Shown in pieces: positions 1 through 6,015 of a stretch of DNA of 8,991 nucleotides. The position numbers and the translations under genes are program-made. The notes below the pieces were generated by a model. It did not search any database and was not told the origin of the DNA. It saw only the letters and a program-made list of their open reading frames with translations. How positions within the stretch are numbered: position 1 is the stretch's first letter; every line of letters begins with the position of its first letter. The DNA comes from Faecalibacterium sp. UBA1762 (GTDB lineage Bacteria > Bacillota > Clostridia > Oscillospirales > Ruminococcaceae). The DNA lies in the NCBI GenBank assembly GCA_002314755.1, contig DCHC01000012.1, positions 1-8,991 on the forward strand, read 5' to 3'.

Positions 1-9
1 TCACATCTA

Positions 10-23
10 TTGTAACGCTACAA
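10..23. promoter_or_regulatory. Candidate LacI-type operator upstream of the glycosidase gene
   Basis: TTGTAACGCTACAA is a near-perfect 14-bp palindrome: 12 of 14 positions match its reverse complement. It has a central CG dinucleotide. Even-length palindromes with a central CpG are the usual form of LacI/GalR-family operators, which often control sugar genes in Bacillota. It lies about 29 bp upstream of the -35 element of the promoter at 52-80, so it could serve an activator, a looping repressor, or a divergent gene beyond the left edge. It is not a good CcpA cre site, because the spacing between AA and CG is one base short. No second copy was seen in the window. Confidence 0.35.
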
Positions 24-51
24 CAAAGAATCGGCGTCTATTCTTCCCCGC

Positions 52-80
52 TTGCTTTCAATACGGTTTTCCTATATAAT
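52..80 (+). promoter_or_regulatory. SigA-type promoter of the six-hairpin glycosidase gene
   Basis: A -35 element TTGCTT (52-57) is followed after exactly 17 bp by a perfect -10 element TATAAT (75-80). Transcription would start near base 87, giving a 5' leader of about 110 bases before the ATG at 199. The leader contains a short perfect dyad at 147-163. No other candidate in the first 198 bases fits as well. Confidence 0.6.
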
Positions 81-146
81 AAGTTTGCCTTGAGTATATC
101 CGTCATACCCACCTAAAATACAATATTACAAGCCGATTGCTACAGC

Positions 147-163
147 GCAGTATTTCATACTGC
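147..163. promoter_or_regulatory. Perfect 7-bp inverted repeat in the 5' leader
   Basis: GCAGTAT-TTC-ATACTGC is a perfect inverted repeat with 7-bp arms and a 3-base spacer. It lies in the predicted leader between the promoter at 52-80 and the start codon at 199. In DNA it is a plausible roadblock operator for a dimeric regulator. In RNA it would be a small hairpin. No T tract follows, so it is not a terminator. Its function is inferred from position and symmetry only. Confidence 0.35.
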
Positions 164-198
164 TCACATACAGGCACCCGGTGGAATGGAAACACGTT

Positions 199-2328
199 AT
201 GAACAAAATCAATTTTTCCTATGCCTTTGCCCGCCCCTATGTCATGACCTTTTGTGAGCCAAAAGCCAGCGACAAATACATTGCCCGGGTTTTTGAGGAC
301 AGAATAGAGTTTGCCTATGCCGAACGGACCCCAAAGAGTATCTATCCGCTTAGCTGGGAGCTGCTTCCCACCACCGTCAATCTTGGCCTTCAGGCATTTA
401 TTGACGGCAAACAGCTGTCGCTTGACACGGTAAAGCGCACCGCCAGCGGTATTCCCAAGATGGAAATTTCCACGGAGGACGGCCGCTTTGCGTTGGAGGT
501 CATCGGCTGCAAAACGGGTTTAATCATCAAAACAGTATTCCGCTCCGGGGATATCCACCTAAACGGCGAGGTCATTTTAAACCAGATCGGCGGCTGGGTT
601 GTCAGCAACCGGGGCTATGTGGATGGGATACATAAAAATGTACTGTTGAAGATGAACCACGGCCGTGCCGATAAAATGCTGGCCTATGCCACCGGTGCAG
701 ACAGCTTTACCGTTAAGACCTCCCAGGCTGCCACCGAAATTGATGTACCCATGCCGGAGATGGAAACCAAGAGCATTGACCCGAAAAAGAGCATTGATAT
801 GCTGTTCTCTGTTGCCGAAAACACCGTAAGGACTGCCTATCTGTTTTTGCCTTACAATAGCTACTTCGGTCAGCTGGAAAGCATTTCTAAAATGAATTTT
901 GATCAGGAAATGCGCCGTGCCGAAAAAAGGTGGCTGAAGTTTTTTGACAATTTTGCCCACTTTTACATAGAAGACGAGCAGGTTCGCCACTGCTACAATG
1001 CCTGCCTTGCCGATATGTTCGTCATGCACGATACCTTTATGCTGGGCAGGACCGGCTTTGTCTGCGGCACGGATGTATACCGTTCCTCCAACAGCGGCGA
1101 GCCCCTTATGGCCACTATTTTGACGGATACTTTAGGTTACACCTCACAGGCTTTGAAAGACAGCCGGATGTATCTGGAAGCACAGGATGAAAACGGCTGC
1201 TGGGCCTCCACCCGGGAGTGGACCCATGATATTTGGGATGTAATCTACTTTAAGGTCTTTTTTATCTACAACCACTATTTGATCACCCGGGATACCGATT
1301 ATCTGCGCCAATATTATCCCCAAATCAAAAAATCTGTACTGTTTAACGCCGCTGCCCGTCAGGCAAACCGCACCCCCGAAGCCGGCAGTCATTACGGCTT
1401 TATGCCCTTTGGCATGGGGGATTGCGGCATGTCCGATAACGGCGAATTTTACGGCTACTATTTCCCCCATAACTTCCTGGCAGCCCGCGCCGATCAGCTT
1501 GCCGCAGAAATTGCCGGTATTCTGGACGAAAAAGAGGATGCCGCCGCCTTTGCGAAAATAGCACAGGAGGCCGTCGAGGACCTGATACGTTCCGCAAGGG
1601 AAAACAGCGGCTTTGACGGACAAAACCGGTATATCCCTGCTGCGCCCTCCAAAACGGAAAGCTCTATGTTCGGCTGCCTGTTCGCAGCCTATCCCGGCAA
1701 GCTGCTGTCAGCGGAGGACGCACTGATTCAGGGCACAATCGCCCATATCTTCAAAAGGGGAATCAGCGAGGGGGGCTTACCTGTCGGCACCGGCTGGCAA
1801 AAGGACGGTCTTTGGGTCGCCATGGCGCTGGATAACTTCTCCCAGGCATTTTTACGGTTTGGGATGTATCAGCAGGCGGCTGATTTTCTGTATCCTTCGC
1901 TGAACCACGCTTCTCCCCTGGTCACCTGGTGCGAAGAACGGGGAGCTGAAAAGGGTTCTGCCACCACCAGCGGCGATCTGCAACACTTCTGGACCCCTTT
2001 TGCGGTGGTATCTTACCTTGCCTCCGCCTTCGCCTTTGAAAATGAGGACATATTACACATCACAGCCGGTCTGCCGGCAGAATGGTACACTCAAAAAGTG
2101 ATTGCCGATGTACAGGGTCTGTGTACCAGCTGCGGCAAAACCGACTTTAAGCTGGTCAGGGAGAATGGCGGTCACCGTTTTACTTTCTCTGCCCAGCGTG
2201 CCCCCGGTCGTCTGATCATTCACTGTCTGAACGCCGCCGGACAACGTAAGCAGCTTCAGCTGCCCCGGACATCCGAACAAATCGATCTTTTCTTCCGTGA
2301 AGAAAACGGCGAATTTATCTCCATTTGA
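199..2328 (+). CDS. Six-hairpin glycosidase-like protein, probably cytoplasmic
   Basis: Encodes about 709 residues. The first ~245 residues are rich in beta-strand-like segments, as in the N-terminal beta-sandwich domain of several glycosidase families. From about residue 250 the sequence is helical and aromatic-rich, like an (alpha/alpha)6 barrel. Recognisable stretches are QVRHCYNACLADMF (from 261), EWTHDIWDVIYFK (from 340), GGLPVGTGWQKDGLW (from 525) and SGDLQHFWTPFAVVSYL (from 591). A short C-terminal beta-rich tail follows, as in GH78-like rhamnosidases. I could not assign a GH family or catalytic acids with certainty; conserved-looking acidic residues include D292, E301, D344 and D593. 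There is no signal peptide or membrane segment, so it should act on imported oligosaccharides in the cytoplasm. A GTG at 181 would add six residues, but the ATG at 199 was preferred because it has a weak GGTGGA/TGGA ribosome site and 181 has none. The gene is monocistronic, with its own promoter and terminator. Coding status is very secure; the activity is only a family-level inference. Confidence 0.72.
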   Translation: MNKINFSYAFARPYVMTFCEPKASDKYIARVFEDRIEFAYAERTPKSIYPLSWELLPTTVNLGLQAFIDGKQLSLDTVKRTASGIPKMEISTEDGRFALEVIGCKTGLIIKTVFRSGDIHLNGEVILNQIGGWVVSNRGYVDGIHKNVLLKMNHGRADKMLAYATGADSFTVKTSQAATEIDVPMPEMETKSIDPKKSIDMLFSVAENTVRTAYLFLPYNSYFGQLESISKMNFDQEMRRAEKRWLKFFDNFAHFYIEDEQVRHCYNACLADMFVMHDTFMLGRTGFVCGTDVYRSSNSGEPLMATILTDTLGYTSQALKDSRMYLEAQDENGCWASTREWTHDIWDVIYFKVFFIYNHYLITRDTDYLRQYYPQIKKSVLFNAAARQANRTPEAGSHYGFMPFGMGDCGMSDNGEFYGYYFPHNFLAARADQLAAEIAGILDEKEDAAAFAKIAQEAVEDLIRSARENSGFDGQNRYIPAAPSKTESSMFGCLFAAYPGKLLSAEDALIQGTIAHIFKRGISEGGLPVGTGWQKDGLWVAMALDNFSQAFLRFGMYQQAADFLYPSLNHASPLVTWCEERGAEKGSATTSGDLQHFWTPFAVVSYLASAFAFENEDILHITAGLPAEWYTQKVIADVQGLCTSCGKTDFKLVRENGGHRFTFSAQRAPGRLIIHCLNAAGQRKQLQLPRTSEQIDLFFREENGEFISI

Positions 2329-2401
2329 TATTCTTTATCGGAAATTGCTTTTTTAACGTTTTATATCCGTAGCGCACAGTGATCCTGCATGAGAAGACAG
2401 G

Positions 2402-2432
2402 CTGCCGATTTGATAAAAAATCGGCAGTTTTT
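2402..2432 (+). terminator. Rho-independent terminator after the glycosidase gene
   Basis: A perfect 10-bp stem, CTGCCGATTT (2402-2411) with AAATCGGCAG (2418-2427), encloses a 6-base loop and is followed by five T residues (2428-2432). It lies about 75 bases after the stop codon at 2326-2328 and upstream of the dGTPase promoter, so it separates the two transcription units. Confidence 0.85.
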
Positions 2433-2469
2433 CTGTACTTTTCAGTACATCTACCTTGTTCTCCTATGC

Positions 2470-2498
2470 TTGACACTGGTTTTTGACAATGATAAAAT
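2470..2498 (+). promoter_or_regulatory. Strong SigA-type promoter of the dGTPase gene
   Basis: A consensus -35 TTGACA (2470-2475) is separated by 17 bp from TAAAAT (2493-2498), which is preceded by TGA, an extended -10. Transcription would start around 2505, leaving a leader of about 110 bases that contains the foldable segment at 2529-2582. A second TTGACA at 2483-2488 has no -10 at a suitable distance. Confidence 0.75.
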
Positions 2499-2528
2499 GA
2501 GACCGAAAAGCACATCTTTTAACCTGGA

Positions 2529-2582
2529 TTGTATATGCTCCGCCGGAGATTACCCGGCGTTAGCCGTGAGGGCATATCAATT
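2529..2582 (+). promoter_or_regulatory. Foldable 5' leader before the dGTPase gene
   Basis: Nested complementary segments lie between promoter and start codon. ATATGC (2533-2538) can pair with GCATAT (2572-2577), and the flanking TTG and CAA extend this helix with a bulge. Inside, CGCCGG (2541-2546) pairs perfectly with CCGGCG (2554-2559) across a 7-base loop. The RNA would form an imperfect long hairpin ending about 17 bases before the ribosome site at 2599-2605. It did not match any riboswitch class I can recall (purine, 2'-dG, preQ1, TPP, THF, ZTP, guanidine). It could be a regulatory leader or simply a stabilising structure. Confidence 0.35.
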
Positions 2583-2614
2583 GTATCTTCGCTTTGACGA
2601 AAGGACCAGCCAAA

Positions 2615-3856
2615 ATGAACGAACAGAAATTTTCCGCAGTCGCTGCCACCCCTGCAAATCCCGATTGGGAGCAGCTTACCAGCCGGGAGCAGCCCCTGTA
2701 TGACCGGCCTGATGACATCCGCAGTCCGTTTATGCGGGACTATACCCGTATTCTGCATTCTACAGCCTACCGGCGGCTGAAGCACAAAACACAGGTTTTT
2801 TTCAATACAGATAACGACCACATCTGCACCCGTATGGAGCATGTCAGCCATGTAGAATCCGTCAGTGCCTCTATTGCCATTGCGCTGGGGTTGAATGAGG
2901 AGCTGACCCGTGCCATCTCCATGGGGCACGACCTGGGGCACGCCCCTTTCGGACATCAGGGTGAGGTCACCATTCGGGAACTGTCAGAACAGTATCTGAA
3001 AAAGGACTTTTGGCATGAACAAAACGGTCTTCGATTTGTAGATAACATCGAACTGTTAGAGGATTCCTACCGGGTCAATCAAAACCTGAATCTAACCTAT
3101 GCGGTGCGGGACGGTATTCTGTCCCACTGCGGCGAGGTAGATCAAAACGGCATTAAGCCCCGCGGCCTTGATATACCCATTCAGGATTTCGATAAACCCG
3201 GCAAATACCAGGCCATCACCTGGGAAGGCTGTGTCGTAAAAATGGCGGATAAAATCGCCTATGTAGGACGGGATATCGAGGATGCCATCTCTTTAGGTAT
3301 ATTAAGCGATGCAGACCAAGAGGAACTGCACCAGATGGCAGGCATTTTTGACCGGAATGTAGTCAACACAACCGTAATTATGCATAATATGATTTTGGAT
3401 ATCTGTAAAAACAGCGACCCAAAGCAGGGCATCCTGTTAAGCCCCTGCTTTGCCCAACAGTTGGAAACCATAAAGACCTTCAATTACGAACATATCTATC
3501 ACCACAAGCGATTAGAACCTTATGTCCATTACTCAGAACTGGTGATAAAAGAGATTTTCCATTTTCTCTACGCGCTTTACGATGACAACCTGTGGAAAAT
3601 CCTTCACGCAAACCACCCGTATGCTCCGACCCTGGTTTCCACCTTTGAAGGTTGGCTTGCCAAGTTTACATTGCCGGAGATTTTGCCGGAGTATCTGCGT
3701 ACCACTGCAGACCGCTGCAATAACCGTAAAATATATGGATCATTGCAAACGGAAACACTCTATGCGCAGGCCATCATAGACTATATTTCCGGCATGACTG
3801 ACCGCTTTGCAATTACCGTCTTTAACGAGCTTTTGACATTTGGGTTTCGAGAATAA
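2615..3856 (+). CDS. dgt: dGTPase-like HD-domain dNTP triphosphohydrolase
   Basis: Encodes 413 residues, a usual length for the deoxyguanosinetriphosphate triphosphohydrolase-like family. These cytoplasmic enzymes hydrolyse dNTPs to deoxynucleosides and triphosphate, and so help control dNTP pools. The HD metal ligands are all visible: H76 in RMEHVSHVESV, H105-D106 in MGHDLGHAPFGHQGE, and D212 in KMADKIAY. The N-terminal segment RSPFMRDYTRILHSTAYRRLKHKTQVF and the C-terminal GMTDRFA (MTD at 394-396) are also typical. The ATG at 2615 was chosen because GAAAGGA (2599-2605) lies 9 bases upstream; a TTG at 2594 would add seven residues but lacks a ribosome site. The gene has its own promoter and a structured leader. 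No intrinsic terminator with a T tract was seen after it. True substrate preference cannot be read from sequence, and many family members are allosterically activated by dNTPs. Confidence 0.93.
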   Translation: MNEQKFSAVAATPANPDWEQLTSREQPLYDRPDDIRSPFMRDYTRILHSTAYRRLKHKTQVFFNTDNDHICTRMEHVSHVESVSASIAIALGLNEELTRAISMGHDLGHAPFGHQGEVTIRELSEQYLKKDFWHEQNGLRFVDNIELLEDSYRVNQNLNLTYAVRDGILSHCGEVDQNGIKPRGLDIPIQDFDKPGKYQAITWEGCVVKMADKIAYVGRDIEDAISLGILSDADQEELHQMAGIFDRNVVNTTVIMHNMILDICKNSDPKQGILLSPCFAQQLETIKTFNYEHIYHHKRLEPYVHYSELVIKEIFHFLYALYDDNLWKILHANHPYAPTLVSTFEGWLAKFTLPEILPEYLRTTADRCNNRKIYGSLQTETLYAQAIIDYISGMTDRFAITVFNELLTFGFRE

Positions 3857-3918
3857 GTATATTATAATAATGTTCTATATCTGTATAATATATTTTTTGT
3901 CTATTTTCTTGTTTATAT

Positions 3919-3941
3919 TATTAAGACCTGGCGTCTTAATA
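3919..3941. repeat. Perfect 9-bp inverted repeat downstream of dgt
   Basis: TATTAAGAC (3919-3927) and GTCTTAATA (3933-3941) form a perfect 9-bp dyad around CTGGC. As RNA it is a stable hairpin, and it could mark the 3' end of the dGTPase transcript. No T run follows, so it is not a canonical terminator. As DNA it could be an operator for the sugar operon promoter at 4036-4064. Two further, weaker dyads follow directly. Confidence 0.45.
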
Positions 3942-3969
3942 TCTTACATGTTAGATAATAATAATATCT
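3941..3969. promoter_or_regulatory. Two adjoining imperfect dyads, candidate operators
   Basis: ATCTTACATGTTAGAT (3941-3956) is a 16-bp palindrome apart from one symmetric T/T mismatch pair, with a central ACATGT. It overlaps the second dyad, AGATA (3953-3957) with TATCT (3965-3969). Together with the repeat at 3919-3941 they make an AT-rich block of symmetry about 100-150 bp upstream of the predicted start of the sugar operon, a common place for an activator. AT-rich sequence produces such dyads by chance, so confidence is low. Confidence 0.25.
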
Positions 3970-4035
3970 TTTATGCGAGCACTGATTCTTTATATGCGAT
4001 TTTTAGCATTAAATAAGGCTTGTTTTCGTAATTAA

Positions 4036-4064
4036 TTGACCTGGTTTTGCTTTTGTGATACACT
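4036..4064 (+). promoter_or_regulatory. Extended -10 promoter of the three-gene sugar operon
   Basis: TTGACC (4036-4041) and TACACT (4059-4064) are separated by 17 bp, and the -10 is preceded by TGA (4056-4058), an extended -10. Transcription would begin near 4071, about 32 bases before the ATG at 4103, with the ribosome site AAAGGAG at 4088-4094. The non-consensus -10 leaves room for activation from the upstream dyads. Confidence 0.65.
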
Positions 4065-4102
4065 TAGGGTGTCCCCGGATGACTTGCAAAGGAGCTTAAG
4101 AA

Positions 4103-4954
4103 ATGAACCAGAAGATCAGCTTATACTGTCCTCCCTTACAGGGTATGACTGACTATACCCAGCTGATTGACCTTGCCGCGGCAAGAGGGATTTCTGCTGT
4201 TGAAACATTGAACATGTTTGAACTGACAACGCCCGATTTGGACGCCGCCAAAGCACTGCGCCGGTATGCCGATGAGAAAGGTGTGCGTTTCAGCTGTGTT
4301 TCTCTGGGCATCAATCTGGTAGAAGAGGACAGCTGGAATTGGATCGCCATTGTTCGACAGTATGCCGAGGTCGCCGCCATATTGGGCTCGCCCTTTCTAC
4401 ACCATACCATTGCGCTGGAATTTTCGGATTACGAAAAGGTTCGCTGCAACTGGGATACCTACTATCAGCGCGGTCTGCGTGCAGTCCGGCTGATTGCTGA
4501 CTATGCTCAAAATTTCGGGCTGAAGTGTCTTTACGAGGACCAGGGGTACCTTTTTAACGGTGTGGAAGGGATGTCCCGATTTTTGCAGGATGTGGACCGG
4601 GATATCGGGCTGGTTGCTGATTTTGGAAATATCCAGTTTGTCGATGAGGCAATTGAGGATTTTATCCCCCATTTCCCGGGGAAATTCTATCACGCCCATG
4701 TCAAGGATTATCTCCGTTGCTCCCCCACCCCCGCACAACTGCAAAGCGGTACGGCACAGCTTAGCCGGGGCGGCACACTGCTGACCGACTGTGCCTTCGG
4801 TCAGGGTTGTGTCCATTTTGCCGCCGGTTGGGAAGCGTTAAAAGCAACCGGTTTTGACGGTTATGTCTCCTTTGAATGCCCACCCCTACCGGGTTGGAAG
4901 GATGCCCAGCTGTTTGACAGCAATTTGCAGTTTATCAACGAACTGATGAAATAA
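4103..4954 (+). CDS. Sugar phosphate isomerase/epimerase-family TIM barrel
   Basis: Encodes 283 residues, the normal size of the xylose isomerase-like TIM-barrel family, which includes sugar and inositol isomerases, epimerases and dehydratases. The four usual metal ligands are at expected spacings: E145 (LYEDQG), D173 (ADFGN), H199 (HAHVKD) and E258 (SFECPP). These four bind a divalent metal in D-tagatose 3-epimerase-like enzymes. The protein should be soluble and cytoplasmic. A strong ribosome site, AAAGGAG (4088-4094), lies 8 bases before the ATG. It is the first gene of an operon; the Gfo/Idh/MocA gene begins 29 bases after its stop. That pairing is common in catabolism of inositols, keto-sugars and sugar acids, where the oxidoreductase makes or consumes a keto intermediate that the isomerase handles. 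The exact substrate is unknown. Confidence 0.85.
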   Translation: MNQKISLYCPPLQGMTDYTQLIDLAAARGISAVETLNMFELTTPDLDAAKALRRYADEKGVRFSCVSLGINLVEEDSWNWIAIVRQYAEVAAILGSPFLHHTIALEFSDYEKVRCNWDTYYQRGLRAVRLIADYAQNFGLKCLYEDQGYLFNGVEGMSRFLQDVDRDIGLVADFGNIQFVDEAIEDFIPHFPGKFYHAHVKDYLRCSPTPAQLQSGTAQLSRGGTLLTDCAFGQGCVHFAAGWEALKATGFDGYVSFECPPLPGWKDAQLFDSNLQFINELMK

Positions 4955-4983
4955 AACACAAATACGGAAAAAAGGAAATAACG

Positions 4984-5991
4984 ATGGTACGTGTTGGAAT
5001 GATTGGTTTTGGCGGAATTGCCCAGGCCCATAAAGCCGGGTATGAAGAAATTGTCAAAGAGGGTGGCTGTGCCAGACTGGTTGCGGTCTGCGACATTACA
5101 CCGGAACGCTTTGAAAATAAAACAGAGATCAACCTGCAGCTTGCCGATGCGGAAAAACAAGTACTGGAGTACAACACCTATACCGACCTGGAGGAAATGC
5201 TGGCAAAAGAACAGCTGGATATGATCGATATCTGCATTCCCACCTATCTGCATAGGGATATGGCAGTGGCCATGATGCGCCGCGGTTATCATGTTCTGTG
5301 CGAAAAACCCATGGCCCGCACCTATGCCGACTGTCTGGAAATGCTGAAGGTCAGCGAAGAAACCGGCAAAAAGCTGATGATCGGTCAGTGCCTGCATTTC
5401 TTTGCCGAGTATGAATATTTGGAGGATCTGGTCAAAAAGGACACCTACGGCAAGGTTATCTCGGGCTTTTTCCACCGTCTGAGCGCCCCGCCCATTTGGG
5501 GTTGGCAGAACTGGTATATGGATGTCAACAAATCCGGCGGCTGTATCCAGGATCTTTCTATTCATGATCTGGATATTGTCAAGCATATTTTCGGCAAACC
5601 TGATTCTGTCACCTGCCATGCAAAGGACGTACTGACCCGCTGGGATGCCGTTCACTCTACATTGATGATTGGGGATGTACCCTTTACCGTTGTAGGCGAT
5701 TGGACCTTGACCGGGTTCCCCTTCAGCACCGCCTATCGGGTTGCATTTGCAAAGGCCACCGTGGAAATGATCAACGGCGTTATCACCGTTTACCCTGTTG
5801 AGGGGGAGAAATTCTCTCCCGAACTGGTTTGCGAAAGCGGCTATAAGCGCGAGGCTGCCTACCTTGCCCGGTTGATCGAAACCGGAGAGGAAAACACTCG
5901 CAATAAACCGGAGGCCGCCGCGGAAACCATCCGTCTGATCGAAGCTCTCCGTCAGAGTAATGAGCAGGGCGGCGAGCCGGTCGCTTTTTGA
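4984..5991 (+). CDS. Gfo/Idh/MocA-family NAD(P)-dependent oxidoreductase
   Basis: Encodes 335 residues, typical for the family. An N-terminal Rossmann fold starts with VGMIGFGGIAQAH, and its nucleotide-binding glycines G8, G10 and G11 are visible. The family signature EKP is at 107-109 in VLCEKPMA, where the lysine is catalytic. The C-terminal alpha/beta domain holds GGCIQDLSIHDLDIV, with D190 and H194 in the conserved catalytic region. It likely oxidises or reduces a sugar, sugar acid or cyclitol hydroxyl using NAD(H) or NADP(H) in the cytoplasm. AAAGGA (4971-4976) lies 7 bases before the ATG. It is the middle gene of the operon, 29 bases after the isomerase gene and 24 before the beta-helix gene. 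GGWGWQNWY-type loop residues (IWGWQNWYMD) may shape substrate choice, but the substrate cannot be named. Confidence 0.9.
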   Translation: MVRVGMIGFGGIAQAHKAGYEEIVKEGGCARLVAVCDITPERFENKTEINLQLADAEKQVLEYNTYTDLEEMLAKEQLDMIDICIPTYLHRDMAVAMMRRGYHVLCEKPMARTYADCLEMLKVSEETGKKLMIGQCLHFFAEYEYLEDLVKKDTYGKVISGFFHRLSAPPIWGWQNWYMDVNKSGGCIQDLSIHDLDIVKHIFGKPDSVTCHAKDVLTRWDAVHSTLMIGDVPFTVVGDWTLTGFPFSTAYRVAFAKATVEMINGVITVYPVEGEKFSPELVCESGYKREAAYLARLIETGEENTRNKPEAAAETIRLIEALRQSNEQGGEPVAF

Positions 5992-6015
5992 TCTAACATC
6001 AAAGAGGGTAACGGA

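Noticed and set aside
10..23. CcpA cre site
   Set aside because: The palindrome has the central CG, but the spacing does not fit the cre consensus, so a different LacI-family operator is more likely.
26..45. Hairpin AAGAAT with ATTCTT as a terminator of an upstream gene
   Set aside because: The stem is only 6 bp and AT-rich with an 8-base loop, and no T run follows.
577..1623. Minus-strand open frames of 150-159 codons inside the glycosidase gene
   Set aside because: They overlap a confidently coding gene, have no family resemblance, and are explained by its codon bias.
2389..2703. 104-codon plus-strand open frame over the terminator and promoter of dgt
   Set aside because: It runs through the intrinsic terminator, the promoter and the start of dgt in another frame, with no ribosome site and no protein-like pattern.
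3833..3863. Possible promoter TTGACA with TATATT at the end of dgt
   Set aside because: The spacer is 19 bp, the -35 lies inside coding sequence, and the promoter at 4036-4064 is better placed for the operon.
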